A DNA stretch of 64,000 nt from Colwellia sp. 12G3 (GCF_002836775.1 NZ_PJAQ01000066.1:653466-717465), one strand, 5' to 3'. Counted from the first letter of the stretch, positions 1 to 10,367 are shown. Notes: a model not told the origin generated them from the letters alone. Program-made: numbers and translations.

Positions 1-276
1 GGCAACAACATGAACAACAGCCAATATGACTATATTTTGTTGGGTATTACCTGTTACTAGGGCTAAAATAACGGCAGGTGCAAAAAGAATAACCGATTCA
101 AAAGCATTTTGATGCGCAGCTAGTGCACGAGCACCAAATCCTGTTAACTTGCTTTGCTGCTGCCTTGGATGGTTGTTGTTATATCCTCCTAATTTAGCCA
201 TAGCATAAGCGACTGGTCCTTTTGCGAGTAACGGTAAAAGTAGCGCTAAAAATAAGCAAATAATTAATATAGTCAT
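1..276 (-). CDS. MAPEG family membrane protein, C-terminus cut by window edge
   Basis: I read 92 codons from an ATG at 276 down to base 1 without a stop, so the 3' end lies outside the window. The protein opens with a hydrophobic segment, then a polar stretch with YNNNHPR, then AAHQNAFES followed by further hydrophobic sequence. The N-P-R and HQNAFE-type motifs are typical of MAPEG proteins, small integral membrane proteins related to microsomal glutathione transferases; many bacterial members have no assigned substrate. About 130 residues would be usual, so roughly a third is missing. The family call rests on motifs only. Confidence 0.65.
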   Translation of the reverse strand, partial: MTILIICLFLALLLPLLAKGPVAYAMAKLGGYNNNHPRQQQSKLTGFGARALAAHQNAFESVILFAPAVILALVTGNTQQNIVILAVVHVVA

Positions 277-327
277 GTTATCTCGTCATTTATCTGTTGA
301 TGTGATTATTTTTTATAGAGTGTGTAT

Positions 328-2769
328 TTAATAGCTGAGTAATGTCAGCTTATAGTGCGTTTTACCGGGTAAAAATGGAGAAGCTACACCTTGCTCCCAA
401 TCACTATGACCCATGCCATAATAGGGACTCCACGGATGCCCTGATTGGCTAGTTGGCATATGAAAGATGCCACTCTCTTCGTAACCGGGTGATACAACCA
501 TACGTTCAGAGGCACCAAAAGCGTTTGCTTGTACTCGCGGCATATAGCTATCACCTGCTAATGCTTTACTGGGCATATCCAACCAATAGTTTAACAAAGG
601 CAAGGCACTGCTTAGTGGGTGTTTTATTGCAGAGCTATTTTGTTGACCCCAGGTAGCAGCATTTAAAGGTTGATTAAGAGACATATCGGCAATGGTTAAC
701 TCTAGTGCTTTAGTAAATACATCCTGCCAGCTGTTTTCACCTAGCATCATGAAGTTTTTTGGCTGTTCATTAATTAATTGCCATAAAGGCACTTCTATTT
801 GGTGGCGAATACTGTTGAAGCTAAATGCTTTATCTATATTAATTAAACTGTTTTTCAATTCGAAGAAAACGTTATCTCTTAGATTTATCCTAAAATTACG
901 TACTAAGCGATAGCTAACAGAGTCTATGCTTGCTCTTAATTCTTTTGAGTTTACCAGCAGATTTTTCACCTGCATAAAACTATCTTTTTGTGCCAGAACT
1001 TGCTTGGTTAATACTGTCTCAAGCATAAATGTTTGCCAGCGTTGTAAGAAAATAGCCTCATCATCTAAGCCTATTTGAAGAAGAGATTGTTCATCAAATT
1101 TTTCTTGAAGCAGTAAATTATCTCGAATCTGTTTTGACCTAGCCCCTAATGCGTAGCCACCATTGCCAAGTTTTTTATACATATCTCCGCCAACTACACG
1201 AGAATTTGCCGTCCATAACCTTTGATTTTCTGGGTTCTTAATCTGCGGATATTGTGCGGGCGTTAAATAACCTTGCCAGCTATTTTCTCCAGAGCTCCAT
1301 GATTGTGGTGTTTCGCCAATATCGCCTTTTTTGGCGGGGATTGGTCCCATAATTGTCCAACCAATAGCTCCACTTTTATCAGCTACCAGCATATTTTGAG
1401 AAGGAATACCTGAGCGAGCGGCAATATCGAAAGCCTGTTCGACTGTTTTTGCTTGTTCTAACTCGATAGCCGTTCCATTAACAGCCTCTTTATCATGTGC
1501 GACCCATCGGAAGGCAAGTAATTTTCCTTGATGGTTTTTACCAATAACAGGACCCCAAATAGTATCTGTAACGGTAATTTCTTGTGCTTTTTGATCCTTT
1601 ATCGCGATCACTTGTTTGTGAAGGATGAAATCTTTAAAGCCAGAAGGTGTTAAATATTGAGTATTATCAGCATTAGTGGTCAACAAAATAACATCACTGT
1701 AATCGCCATAACTGTTGGTAAAGCCCCAAGCTATATTACCATTACTGCCTATTACCATATTGGGAGTGCCGGGTAAGGTGGCGCCAGTTACTTTAATTTG
1801 CTCCTTAACGACTGTTGAATTTTCAATCGTGGTATAGGGATATTCAAAAGAAGCGCGGAACCAAGTATTAGGTACGCGAATGCCAAGGTGCATATCATTA
1901 GCTATTATCGCACTCCCAGTAGCACTTAAAGCCCCTGATATAGCCCAGCTATTAGAGCCAGGTAGATGATCGCCTTGATATCTATTTTCATCATTGCTCG
2001 TTAATGCGGTAGCTTTCTTGTAACTGTTATCGTTGTCATTAGTGTTGAAGCTTGATGCAGAAGGCCAAGCATCAATGGGCATGGGAGCTTGAGGGGTGTG
2101 ACTGTCATCTATAGCAGCATCCCAAATACTGCCTTTTGGATCTAAAAATGCGTAAACATCACCAGAAAAAACGGCTTTCATTAAACCGAGTGTACGCTCG
2201 CGTTGCCCATCATGATATTGAAGGTCTATGTACATACTAAAAATTGTTAGAACTGAATCTTCTTCACTCCATTGCACCGGTTCTTGCTGAAGAAGGAGGT
2301 ACTCAAACGGGGATGAGTTTAAGTATTTTAGTCCTTGGTTGACTCCTCTAGTATACGCTTTAATTAATTCAAGTTGCTTTTGAGGTAGTTGAGCAACTAT
2401 AACTCTTGCTCTGTCTCGAAAGCGATGTCTCCGAATAGATTTATCATAATCTAGGGCTAGAGGACCAAACAAACTTGCTAACTCACCGGCAGCATTACGT
2501 CTTAGCAAATCCATTTGAAAGAACCTTTCTTGCGCATGAACAAAACCTAAAGCAACGGCAATGTCATTTCTGTTTTGGGCCTTTATTGTCGCTATACCTT
2601 GCTTATCACGCTCAATGATGGCTGATTTTTTTAAGCCAAAAACCGTTTTTTTCCCATCGAGTATTGGGAGAGCGCTATCAACTTTACTGTAAAGCCAAGT
2701 TGATGCTGTTGCGATAACCAACAAACTAATAAGTAGAAAGCAGATGAGGAGTTTTTTAAAAATATTCAT
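328..2769 (-). CDS. Penicillin acylase family (Ntn-hydrolase) protein, membrane-anchored
   Basis: This 813-residue protein (from the ATG at 2769) has an N-terminal hydrophobic anchor at about residues 5-24 and the S45 acylase layout: an alpha-chain region, then GSNSWAISG with the presumed autocatalytic nucleophile Ser at about residue 272, followed by NDMHLG. The family cleaves amide bonds of acylated substrates such as beta-lactams or acyl-homoserine lactones after self-processing into two chains in the periplasm. Nothing in the sequence tells which substrate is used. A TTG six codons upstream (2787) is an alternative start; neither has a clear Shine-Dalgarno. The gene appears monocistronic. 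Confidence 0.85.
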   Translation of the reverse strand: MNIFKKLLICFLLISLLVIATASTWLYSKVDSALPILDGKKTVFGLKKSAIIERDKQGIATIKAQNRNDIAVALGFVHAQERFFQMDLLRRNAAGELASLFGPLALDYDKSIRRHRFRDRARVIVAQLPQKQLELIKAYTRGVNQGLKYLNSSPFEYLLLQQEPVQWSEEDSVLTIFSMYIDLQYHDGQRERTLGLMKAVFSGDVYAFLDPKGSIWDAAIDDSHTPQAPMPIDAWPSASSFNTNDNDNSYKKATALTSNDENRYQGDHLPGSNSWAISGALSATGSAIIANDMHLGIRVPNTWFRASFEYPYTTIENSTVVKEQIKVTGATLPGTPNMVIGSNGNIAWGFTNSYGDYSDVILLTTNADNTQYLTPSGFKDFILHKQVIAIKDQKAQEITVTDTIWGPVIGKNHQGKLLAFRWVAHDKEAVNGTAIELEQAKTVEQAFDIAARSGIPSQNMLVADKSGAIGWTIMGPIPAKKGDIGETPQSWSSGENSWQGYLTPAQYPQIKNPENQRLWTANSRVVGGDMYKKLGNGGYALGARSKQIRDNLLLQEKFDEQSLLQIGLDDEAIFLQRWQTFMLETVLTKQVLAQKDSFMQVKNLLVNSKELRASIDSVSYRLVRNFRINLRDNVFFELKNSLINIDKAFSFNSIRHQIEVPLWQLINEQPKNFMMLGENSWQDVFTKALELTIADMSLNQPLNAATWGQQNSSAIKHPLSSALPLLNYWLDMPSKALAGDSYMPRVQANAFGASERMVVSPGYEESGIFHMPTSQSGHPWSPYYGMGHSDWEQGVASPFLPGKTHYKLTLLSY

Positions 2770-2993
2770 AGGTAAACAAGCTAACAAAAAAGGATAGAGC
2801 AGAGTAACGTAAAATGCGCTTGGAGAATATTTTTAGTTTACATTTTTATCAAAAAACAGTTCTAGGATGGCTACGCTGGCTAAGGTTAGTAAATTGATTA
2901 CTTATTTAAAAAGAGGTTGTTGAAGTAAAAATACTTCTTGGGTAATAGCATGAGGATTAGGCGGATTAAATGATCACCTTGGTACAGCAAAGG

Positions 2994-3443
2994 TTAACTA
3001 AAATTTAAATTACTTTTGCATTTCTCTTTTATCACTTTACTCTCAGATGTTGGTAAAGCTGATTCAGTGATATTTTCATAACTAGGTACGGTGAAGTATG
3101 AAATTAGTTGATGTAATTTATCATTGAAAACCATGGCAGTAGTAAAAAAATCGTTAGATTTATTGATTACATCTATTGTTGTTTTCGTGTGTTTTTCGCT
3201 AAATATGGCAGGGTTAGAAAAAAATAAACGGGTAGATAGGTTATTTCGATAGTTGGTTGATAAATTATGAGGTACATCACTTACAACGTTAATTATATCG
3301 TAATTATTAAATGTACTTGTTAGCGTATTACTTACGTTTAAATGTTGCACTTTAGCTGTCGGGGAGGCATTGGCTGGAGAAATAAAAATCAATGTAATAA
3401 ATGTGAGAGTAAAACTGATTAATAGTACTTTAATTGAATTCAT
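2994..3443 (-). CDS. Small exported protein of unknown function
   Basis: This 149-residue protein starts with a lysine-containing n-region, a hydrophobic core (residues about 6-22) and a likely signal peptidase site after SPANA, so it is probably exported. The mature part is rich in Asn, Ser and Thr, with no motif I recognise and no further membrane segment. It ends in a Lys/Cys-containing tail. It stands alone between the acylase gene and a region of remnant DNA. The ORF could be spurious, but the convincing signal peptide argues that it is real. Confidence 0.5.
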   Translation of the reverse strand: MNSIKVLLISFTLTFITLIFISPANASPTAKVQHLNVSNTLTSTFNNYDIINVVSDVPHNLSTNYRNNLSTRLFFSNPAIFSEKHTKTTIDVINKSNDFFTTAMVFNDKLHQLISYFTVPSYENITESALPTSESKVIKEKCKSNLNFS

Positions 3444-3546
3444 TGCTTAGTTCCTTTTAGCTATGCCTATAATTGTTTAAGTATAATGTTGACGTATTCA
3501 ACATTACTAAATTGTTACAAACGTTACTTTAAGGGTTGTTTAATTA

Positions 3547-3696
3547 TTATGCTAGCCAATTGAGATAAGCTGCTTCTTTCATACGGCAGATGGTATAGGC
3601 CGCGTAAATGAGCATTTCAAAGTAAAGCTGGCAGTTATTAAATCTAATTATTCGGCCATAAGAGCCGATGAGTTTATGGCAACTATCCTTTGTGCT
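3547..3696 (-). pseudogene. Possible 3' remnant of a lost gene (transposase-like tail?)
   Basis: The minus strand reads open for 49 codons and ends in TAA at 3549-3547, but it has no ATG, GTG or TTG start and is preceded in frame by a stop. The decoded tail includes HKLIGSYGRIIRFNN and ends MKEAAYLNWLA. The amphipathic, Tyr/Cys-rich composition looks like coding sequence and resembles tails of insertion-sequence proteins, but I cannot name a family. Decay after an insertion event is inference. Confidence 0.25.
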
Positions 3697-3715
3697 TTAT
3701 CTGATCCCCATAAAG

Positions 3716-3770
3716 AAAAATCAACACTAGCGCTATGGTTAAACTTCAAATAGCATTAGTGTTGATTATT
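3716..3770 (-). terminator. Hairpin terminator downstream of glcB
   Basis: An imperfect inverted repeat (TCAACACTAGCGCTA ... TAGCATTAGTGTTGA) lies about 50-90 bases past the glcB stop. On the minus strand it is followed by a T-rich run (TTTTTCTTT), as expected of a Rho-independent terminator. The plus strand also has a T-rich flank, so it may work both ways. Confidence 0.6.
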
Positions 3771-3813
3771 TTTAGGACTCAATTTTACTTATTGAGCTTA
3801 ATATAACGAGAGA

Positions 3814-5982
3814 TTAACTGAGTTGACGCTTTTTTTCTAAGCGATATTGATGCAACAAAGGCTCAGTATAACCATTAGGCTGTTCTACTCCTGAAAATAT
3901 CAACGCTGCAGCGGCTTTAAAAGCAATACTATTGGTAAAGTCATTACTCATCGCTTGATATCCACTATCACTTGCATTCTGTTTATCAACAATACTCGCC
4001 ATTTTCTCTAAACTTGCCTGCACTTGCGCTGTTGTACAAATGTTATGGGTTAGCCAATTAGCAATGTGCTGGCTAGAAATACGTAATGTAGCTCTATCTT
4101 CCATCAAGCCGACATTATTTATATCCGGAACTTTAGAGCAGCCTACACCATCATCTATCCAGCGAACGACATAACCTAAAATTCCCTGACAGTTATTATC
4201 TAACTCATCACTAATTTCCTGGTCAGTCCAATTAGTGTGTTCTGCCAGTGGAATTGTTAAAATATCATCTATATTAGCGGGTTGACGTTTGCTAAGTTGT
4301 TTTTGTAAATCAAAGACATTGACTCTATGGTAATGCAAAGCATGAAGTGTCGCGGCAGTAGGTGAAGGTACCCAAGCCGTATTAGCGCCCGCTTCTACAT
4401 GGTTTATTTTGGTTGCCAACATATTCGACATTTGATCAGGAATTGGCCACATACCCTTACCAATTTGTGCCTTTTTGCTAAATCCACAAGCAAGCCCTAC
4501 ATCAACGTTATTATCTTCATAGGCGGCAATCCAAGGCGTTAGCTTTATATCCGCTTTTCTTGCCATTGGTCCTGCCATCATTGAGGTATGAATTTCATCG
4601 CCAGTTCTGTCTAAAAAGCCGGTGTTGATAAAGACTACGCGATCTTTAGCGGCGAAAATACAGTTTTTCAAATTGACACTAGTGCGTCTTTCTTCATCCA
4701 TTATGCCCATTTTTACGGTGTTTTGAGGTAATGACAATGCCGTCTCTACACGCGAAAATAAAGTATCGGCAAAAGCGACTTCTTCAGGGCCGTGCATTTT
4801 AGGCTTAACAATGTAAATAGAACCTTCACTACTATTGCTATATTCGCTATTGCCTTTTATATCATGCAAGGCAACTAAACTAGTGATCATTGCATCGAGT
4901 ATACCTTCGGGTACTTCGTTACCTTGATTATCTAAAATGGCATTGTTTGTCATTAAATGGCCGACATTACGGACAAATATTAAGCTACGTCCCTTAAGGG
5001 TAATAGTGTCGCCATTGAGTGTCTGAACGCTCAAGTCATCATTCATGGTACGGGTTATCGTTTGACCATTTTTATTGAGGGTAGCAGATAACTTCCCCGT
5101 CATAAGTCCTAGCCAATTTCGGTAGGCTAATACTTTATCTTCGCCATCAACTGCAGCGACTGAATCTTCACAATCCATAATAGTTGTTAAAGCTGATTCA
5201 AGTATTATATCGCTTAAAGTCGCGGCATCTTCCTGACCAATTGCGCTGTCGTCATTGAACAATAAATTTAGATGTAAACCGTTATGGGTAAACATCATAG
5301 ACTCTGGCTTATTTATACTGCCAGTAAAGCCGATGAATGCTGATGGATCTTTTAAAGGCGTTTGCTGACCATCAGCTAAACTTACCATCAATTGTTGTTC
5401 AGTTAAGTGATAGCTAACTGCTTGGCTATGATTACCTGTTACAAGCGGAATAACTTGATCTAAATAATTTTTTGCAAACGCGATAACCTTTTTGCCACGA
5501 ATAGGGTTATATGTTTTGCTTGGCTCTGCACCATTCTCATGACTTATTACATCAGTACCATAAAGTGCATCGTATAAACTTCCCCAGCGAGCATTTACAG
5601 CATTTAAGGCAAAACGGGCATTCATTATCGGTACAACAAGTTGTGGCCCAGCCATCAATGCTAATTCATTATCAACATTGCAGGTGTTGATACTAAAATC
5701 ATCTACTTGCGGTACAAGGTAATTGATGTCCGCTAAGAATTTTTTATAGTGAGAGAACTCAAGAGGCTGATTGTCTTGGTGATAACTATCAATGCTTGCT
5801 TGTAAGGCATCTCGCTTTAATAAAAGCTGTTTGTTTTCAGGGCTCAGCTCATGAATTATACTGGAAAACTGCTGCCAAAAATGGGTCGAACTAATGGAGG
5901 TGCCAGGCAATGCTTCATATTCGATAAAATCAAAAAGACATTGGCTTACTGTTAAGTTCTCTATTGTTACTGTCGCTGACAT
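3814..5982 (-). CDS. glcB: Malate synthase G
   Basis: Condenses glyoxylate with acetyl-CoA to give malate, the second glyoxylate-shunt step, in the cytoplasm. At 722 residues it matches the long monomeric G isoform (about 723) rather than malate synthase A (about 530). Diagnostic stretches are [63 protein letters not shown] (catalytic region) and [16 protein letters not shown]. It lies near aceA, which makes its substrate, although a LysR-lrgAB block sits between them and the two genes point in opposite directions. The hairpin terminator at 3716-3770 ends the transcript. Confidence 0.97.
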   Translation of the reverse strand: MSATVTIENLTVSQCLFDFIEYEALPGTSISSTHFWQQFSSIIHELSPENKQLLLKRDALQASIDSYHQDNQPLEFSHYKKFLADINYLVPQVDDFSINTCNVDNELALMAGPQLVVPIMNARFALNAVNARWGSLYDALYGTDVISHENGAEPSKTYNPIRGKKVIAFAKNYLDQVIPLVTGNHSQAVSYHLTEQQLMVSLADGQQTPLKDPSAFIGFTGSINKPESMMFTHNGLHLNLLFNDDSAIGQEDAATLSDIILESALTTIMDCEDSVAAVDGEDKVLAYRNWLGLMTGKLSATLNKNGQTITRTMNDDLSVQTLNGDTITLKGRSLIFVRNVGHLMTNNAILDNQGNEVPEGILDAMITSLVALHDIKGNSEYSNSSEGSIYIVKPKMHGPEEVAFADTLFSRVETALSLPQNTVKMGIMDEERRTSVNLKNCIFAAKDRVVFINTGFLDRTGDEIHTSMMAGPMARKADIKLTPWIAAYEDNNVDVGLACGFSKKAQIGKGMWPIPDQMSNMLATKINHVEAGANTAWVPSPTAATLHALHYHRVNVFDLQKQLSKRQPANIDDILTIPLAEHTNWTDQEISDELDNNCQGILGYVVRWIDDGVGCSKVPDINNVGLMEDRATLRISSQHIANWLTHNICTTAQVQASLEKMASIVDKQNASDSGYQAMSNDFTNSIAFKAAAALIFSGVEQPNGYTEPLLHQYRLEKKRQLS

Positions 5983-6342
5983 TATTACTTCACCTTATTT
6001 TAAAAAACTTGTGTTAGACCAAACGGATTAAAGCATCAGAATGTTTGTGTAAAAGTTTCTATTTCTAGCGTCATTTTAATAACTGTGGAGCCCAAATAGG
6101 GCTAGAAATAACTATTAGTGATAATCCTATGGCTTATTATCACTGCTGGCAATAGTGCTTTAGGAGGCGAGAATACATAGGGTAAACATTATGTAGTTCT
6201 TTTTTGTTGTAAGTTATTGTAAAACGGGTATTAAATTTATTTTATGAAGTGAGGTAAGTACAATGATTCATATTATTGTACTTTATGATAAACATCATTC
6301 ATATTGTGAATAATGCTTGATGTGATATGGATGTTACAACTT
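5983..6342. promoter_or_regulatory. glcB upstream region / lrgB downstream region, no gene
   Basis: This 360-base stretch has no ORF of note. It must hold the glcB promoter on the minus strand. Near 6262-6332 there are two related AT-rich motifs, ATTCATATTATTG and ATTCATATTGTGAAT, close together just past the lrgB stop. The second contains TTCATATTGTGAA, which is nearly self-complementary. They could be operators or part of a weak terminator; I cannot assign a protein. Confidence 0.3.
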
Positions 6343-7065
6343 TTAGTTAAATAATATCTGTAGTAAAGGTATTAACCAAGGGCTGATCAGTGCGGTGAGT
6401 ACAGCAGATAAAATCAATGCAACAGAGCTGTATGCGCCATGTTCTGCACTTTTGCGCACGAGTACCGCAGTGCCTATAACATGGCTAGCACTACCAACAG
6501 CTAATCCCTGAGCTTTAGCTGAATTAACGCCAATAAAGCTCAGCCATTGCGGACCCAGTAACGCACCAAATAAACCTGCAATCAATATGGCGAAAGCCGT
6601 AATGGAGCTATCACCAAACAATTGTTCGGTTAAGGTGATACCTATAGGGGTGGTGACTGATTTTAATGACAAAGCTATCGCTATTTCAGGGGCTTTTATC
6701 AACCACATAGCGAGAATAAAGCTTACGGTAATAACCACAGTAATACCAAAGACTAAAATCGCGGTCATTTCTCGCCAATAAAAACGTATTTGTTTAAATT
6801 GCTGGTAAAGTGGCAAACCTAAGGCAACAATGGCTGGCTCAAGTAAAAGGTTAAGTACTTGAGTTGTTTGGTTATATTCCTGATAGTTGATCTCAGTTAA
6901 CAGCAGGAAAGGCACTAATATACAGATAGAAAACAACATCGGATTTAACCATATATATTGCCATTTCTGTTGGCATGCAGACGCTAATTGATAGGTTGCT
7001 ATGGTGATCAAAGTGATAACTAGGCTGGCCAATATTGGGCTATTAGCAATAAAAGTGGTTAGCAT
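6343..7065 (-). CDS. lrgB: LrgB/CidB/YohK family membrane protein
   Basis: This 240-residue hydrophobic protein has about seven or eight membrane segments and the conserved LrgB core, including KSVTTPIG and ASHVIGTA. It pairs with LrgA in the inner membrane. The family was first described as holin/antiholin-like modulators of murein hydrolases; in Bacillus and Streptococcus homologous pairs take up pyruvate. The start codon overlaps the last base of lrgA, so the two are translationally coupled. The location between glcB and aceA makes a metabolic transport role more attractive than autolysis, but that is inference. Confidence 0.88.
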   Translation of the reverse strand: MLTTFIANSPILASLVITLITIATYQLASACQQKWQYIWLNPMLFSICILVPFLLLTEINYQEYNQTTQVLNLLLEPAIVALGLPLYQQFKQIRFYWREMTAILVFGITVVITVSFILAMWLIKAPEIAIALSLKSVTTPIGITLTEQLFGDSSITAFAILIAGLFGALLGPQWLSFIGVNSAKAQGLAVGSASHVIGTAVLVRKSAEHGAYSSVALILSAVLTALISPWLIPLLQILFN

Positions 7066-7445
7066 TATCTTAAGCCCTTCGTTGTTTCGCTCTTGTAATT
7101 ATCAGGTGTTATTAAAAAACGCTCACTCAAGTAGCCAATAACCGTGAGTAAGATAAACGTAGAGCTAAAAATAATGATCACTAGTGCAATACCATGTTGC
7201 TGAATGAGTTCAAAATGATTAATGATACCCATGCCAGCAGGCACTAGGCATACGCCCATATGTTTAATAAACCACTGATTTGTTTTGGTTACTCTGTTAG
7301 CGCTAAACCAATTGAGTTGTAAAAAAAGCGCGTAAAGAATCATGCCATATAAACTGGCTGGTAAAGCCGCTAATAAATAATTAGCAACTTTTCCTAGTAG
7401 TAAACTTATACTGATGACGAAAATGGTATAAAGCACATTATTCAT
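7065..7445 (-). CDS. lrgA: LrgA/CidA family membrane protein
   Basis: This 126-residue protein has four predicted membrane segments and LrgA-type features: PASLYGMILYALFLQLNW early, and HMGVCLVPAGMGIINHF in the middle. It is the partner of LrgB, encoded immediately downstream with a one-base overlap. Six bases separate its start from the stop of the LysR gene upstream, so regulator, lrgA and lrgB look like one transcript. The exact molecular role (holin-like or small-acid transport) is unresolved in the family. Confidence 0.88.
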   Translation of the reverse strand: MNNVLYTIFVISISLLLGKVANYLLAALPASLYGMILYALFLQLNWFSANRVTKTNQWFIKHMGVCLVPAGMGIINHFELIQQHGIALVIIIFSSTFILLTVIGYLSERFLITPDNYKSETTKGLR

Positions 7446-7451
7446 AGTAAC

Positions 7452-8402
7452 TTATGTATTCTCCTGACACTTTAGCGCAGCAGCAGCAACAACTAATTGT
7501 CGAAACCAAATATGGCTGGCATCATGGTGAAGTAAAGGGCTCCAGATCATTTTTAGCTCAATGTCAGGGATATCAAAAGGGGGTTTTACAATAGTATAAT
7601 TACTATCATTTTTATGTAACTGGGCAGCTTTTGTCGGTAAGGTAGCAATTAAACCATCTTCATAAGCTAACTGCATCGCAACATGATAATTACGGGTAAA
7701 AACCTTTATGTCACGTTTCTTACCTAAGCGGGCGAGTGCTTCATCAACCCAGCCTAGTTTTTGAACATCCTTAGGATCCATGCCAACACCAACACCAAAG
7801 CCGGTCTTTGAAACCCAGACATGCTTGGCACCGAGATATGCATTTAAGTTAAATTTACTCACTAATGGGCTATCAGCACTTAATAAACAAGAGAAAGAGT
7901 CACGCCAAATAGCTTTTTGGTGGAAAGATTGCGGTAATTCATCAAAGCGGTTAATCGCCATATCAATTTTCCCCGCTTCAACATCATGAAAGGTTACATC
8001 ACTTGGTGTCATTATATCGAGAGTAATGTTGGGAGCAACTTCATTCAAGGACCTTAATAGCGTAGGAATGAGTGTTGATGCTGCATAATCACTCGCCATT
8101 ATTCTGAAAACACGTTGGCTTTTTAATTCGTTAAATTCTTCCTCACCTTGTAATGCTTCTTCTAATTCAAGCAATATCTTGCGAATGCTAGGTGCCAAAC
8201 CTCGGGCACGTTCTGTCGGAACCATACCGTCAGAAGTACGTACTAAAATAGGGTCGTTAAATAACGTCCTAAGTCGTTTTAAGCCATTACTCATTGCTGG
8301 TTGCGTAATGTTAAGTTGGCTTGCTGCCCGCGTAACATTCTTCTCTCGCAACAATACGTCTAAATAAATAAGCAAATTCAAATCAATTTTAGAAATATTC
8401 AT
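7452..8402 (-). CDS. LysR-type regulator, first gene of the lrgAB operon
   Basis: This 316-residue protein has a canonical LysR N-terminal helix-turn-helix (LLREKNVTRAASQLNITQPAMSNGLKRLR, residues about 17-45; given here as a motif range) and a C-terminal effector-binding domain. It leads the operon with lrgA and lrgB and is divergent from aceA across a 343-base gap. It may therefore read a metabolite and control both sides, as LysR proteins commonly act on divergent promoters. CidR in Firmicutes plays this role for cidAB. The ligand is unknown; calling it CidR-like rests on context only. Confidence 0.85.
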   Translation of the reverse strand: MNISKIDLNLLIYLDVLLREKNVTRAASQLNITQPAMSNGLKRLRTLFNDPILVRTSDGMVPTERARGLAPSIRKILLELEEALQGEEEFNELKSQRVFRIMASDYAASTLIPTLLRSLNEVAPNITLDIMTPSDVTFHDVEAGKIDMAINRFDELPQSFHQKAIWRDSFSCLLSADSPLVSKFNLNAYLGAKHVWVSKTGFGVGVGMDPKDVQKLGWVDEALARLGKKRDIKVFTRNYHVAMQLAYEDGLIATLPTKAAQLHKNDSNYTIVKPPFDIPDIELKMIWSPLLHHDASHIWFRQLVVAAAALKCQENT

Positions 8403-8745
8403 GTCATTAATGGCTCTGTAAATAAATATAAGTGAGATAGATATAAGCTAAATGTAAGGCTAATTCAATGAAATTCTACCTTTTGAGCAATATAAAGCAG
8501 CTAGTTATGGCAATAAATGGGTATTTGCATTCATGGCGTGAATGGTGGTAATAGAGATTATATATTTCAAAAATACCTCTGTGATAGGGTATTGTTTTTG
8601 TAGTCCGGTATGAAAGCTTACTTTCTTGCAGTCATCTAGGGGTTCAACCTCTGATTTAATGTCTCTAAGTCGAAAGTTAAATAACCAAAACTAATACCTA
8701 GTAATAACTACTAATTAATCTACAGCAAGACTTTTGGAGAATGTT
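8403..8745. promoter_or_regulatory. Divergent LysR / aceA promoter region
   Basis: This 343-base gap lies between divergent genes and has no ORF. It should hold the LysR-lrgAB promoter and the aceA promoter with its 5' leader. A clear Shine-Dalgarno, GGAGA at 8736-8740, sits five bases before the aceA ATG at 8746. I could not pick a single convincing -35/-10 pair or LysR box by eye. Confidence 0.45.
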
Positions 8746-10329
8746 ATGTCTAATTATCAAAGTGCAATAGAAGCAGTTCAAGCGATTAAAGCAAATGCAG
8801 GAAGTTCTTGGGATGCTATAAACCCAGAATCAGTTGCACGTATGCGTGCACAGAACAAATTCAAAACTGGTTTAGAAATTGCTCAGTATACAGCAGACAT
8901 TATGCGTAGAGATATGGACGCTTATGATGCTGATAGTTCACAGTACACTCAATCTCTAGGTTGCTGGCACGGTTTTGTTGGCCAACAGAAAATGATTTCT
9001 ATTAAGAAGCATTTTGATGGCAAAACAGATCGTCGTTACTTATACCTTTCGGGTTGGATGGTTGCTGCACTTCGTAGCGAATTTGGTCCTCTTCCTGATC
9101 AATCTATGCACGAAAAAACGTCAGTAGCCTCTTTGGTTGCAGAACTTTACACTTTCCTACGTCAAGCTGATGCACGTGAACTAGGCGGTCTTTTCCGCGA
9201 GTTAGATGCAGCAAGCGATGGCGACAAAGCTGCTATCCAAGACAAAATTGATAACCACGTTACTCACGTTGTGCCAATTATTGCTGATATCGATGCTGGT
9301 TTTGGTAACGCAGAAGCGACTTACCTAATGGCTAAGCAAATGATCGAAGCCGGTGCTTGTGCTCTTCAAATTGAAAACCAAGTTGCTGATGAAAAGCAAT
9401 GTGGCCATCAAGACGGTAAAGTAACGGTTCCTCATGCTGATTTCCATTCTAAGATCCGCGCATTACGTCATGCTTTCCTAGAGCTAGGTATCGACAACGG
9501 CATTATCGTTTCTCGTACTGATTCTGAAGGTGCTGGTCTTACTAAAGAAATAGCGGTTGTTAAAGAGCCTGGCGATCAAGGTGACATATATAACTCTTTC
9601 TTAGACGTTGAAGAGATTGACGTAGCTGATATGGCTGAAGGCGATGTATGCTTTAACCGTGATGGTAAATTAGTTCGTCCTAAGCGTTTACCTTCTGGTT
9701 TATACCAATTCCGTCAAGGTACTGGTGAAGAGCGTTGTGTATTTGATAGTATCGAAGCAATTAAAGCGGGTGCTGATCTTCTTTGGATTGAAACGGCTAC
9801 ACCAAGCGTTGCTGATATCACGGCAATGATGAACGAAGTGCGTAAAGAAATCCCGAATGCTAAGCTTGTTTACAACAACAGCCCTTCATTTAACTGGACG
9901 CTTAACTTCCGTCAACAAGCATTTGATGCGATGGTTGATGCTGGTGAAGACGTATCTTCTTACGTTCGTGCTGATTTAATGAATGCTGATTATGACGCTT
10001 CTGAATTGTCTGCAAGAGCCGATGAAAAAATCCGTACTTTCCAATCTGATACTTCACGTGAAGCAGGTATTTTCCATCACCTAATCACACTGCCTACTTA
10101 TCACACAACAGCATTGTCTGTTGATAACTTGGCTAAAGAGTACTTCGGTGATGCGGGTATGCTTGGTTATGTTGAAGGCGTACAACGTAAAGAAATCCGT
10201 CAAGGTATCGCGTGTGTTAAACATCAAAACATGTCAGGCTCTGACATGGGTGATGATCACAAAGAATACTTTGCGGGTGAAAATGCTCTTAAAGCAGGCG
10301 GCGCTAACAATACGTCTAACCAGTTTTAA
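8746..10329 (+). CDS. aceA: Isocitrate lyase (long form)
   Basis: Cleaves isocitrate to glyoxylate and succinate, the first glyoxylate-shunt step. The ATG at 8746 with GGAGA five bases upstream gives 527 residues; an in-frame TTG at 8734 is less likely. The active-site signature appears as KQCGHQDGK, the variant found in the long isocitrate lyase class (about 530 residues, versus 434 in E. coli). Other conserved parts are PIIADIDAGFGN and LIVSRTDS-like IIVSRTDSEGAG. It faces away from lrgAB and glcB and ends at a strong terminator. Even, G+C-richer third positions suggest high expression. Confidence 0.95.
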   Translation: MSNYQSAIEAVQAIKANAGSSWDAINPESVARMRAQNKFKTGLEIAQYTADIMRRDMDAYDADSSQYTQSLGCWHGFVGQQKMISIKKHFDGKTDRRYLYLSGWMVAALRSEFGPLPDQSMHEKTSVASLVAELYTFLRQADARELGGLFRELDAASDGDKAAIQDKIDNHVTHVVPIIADIDAGFGNAEATYLMAKQMIEAGACALQIENQVADEKQCGHQDGKVTVPHADFHSKIRALRHAFLELGIDNGIIVSRTDSEGAGLTKEIAVVKEPGDQGDIYNSFLDVEEIDVADMAEGDVCFNRDGKLVRPKRLPSGLYQFRQGTGEERCVFDSIEAIKAGADLLWIETATPSVADITAMMNEVRKEIPNAKLVYNNSPSFNWTLNFRQQAFDAMVDAGEDVSSYVRADLMNADYDASELSARADEKIRTFQSDTSREAGIFHHLITLPTYHTTALSVDNLAKEYFGDAGMLGYVEGVQRKEIRQGIACVKHQNMSGSDMGDDHKEYFAGENALKAGGANNTSNQF

Positions 10330-10367
10330 TAGTAACTCGTTTAATTAGGCTTTCCTAATTGAATAAT

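Larger units (their letters stand above)
3444..3813. other. Intergenic stretch with a coding remnant and a hairpin
   Basis: No intact gene is present. The stretch contains a 49-codon open fragment on the minus strand with no start codon (3547-3696) and a strong hairpin near 3716-3770 just downstream of glcB. The rest is AT-rich and unremarkable. Confidence 0.5.
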
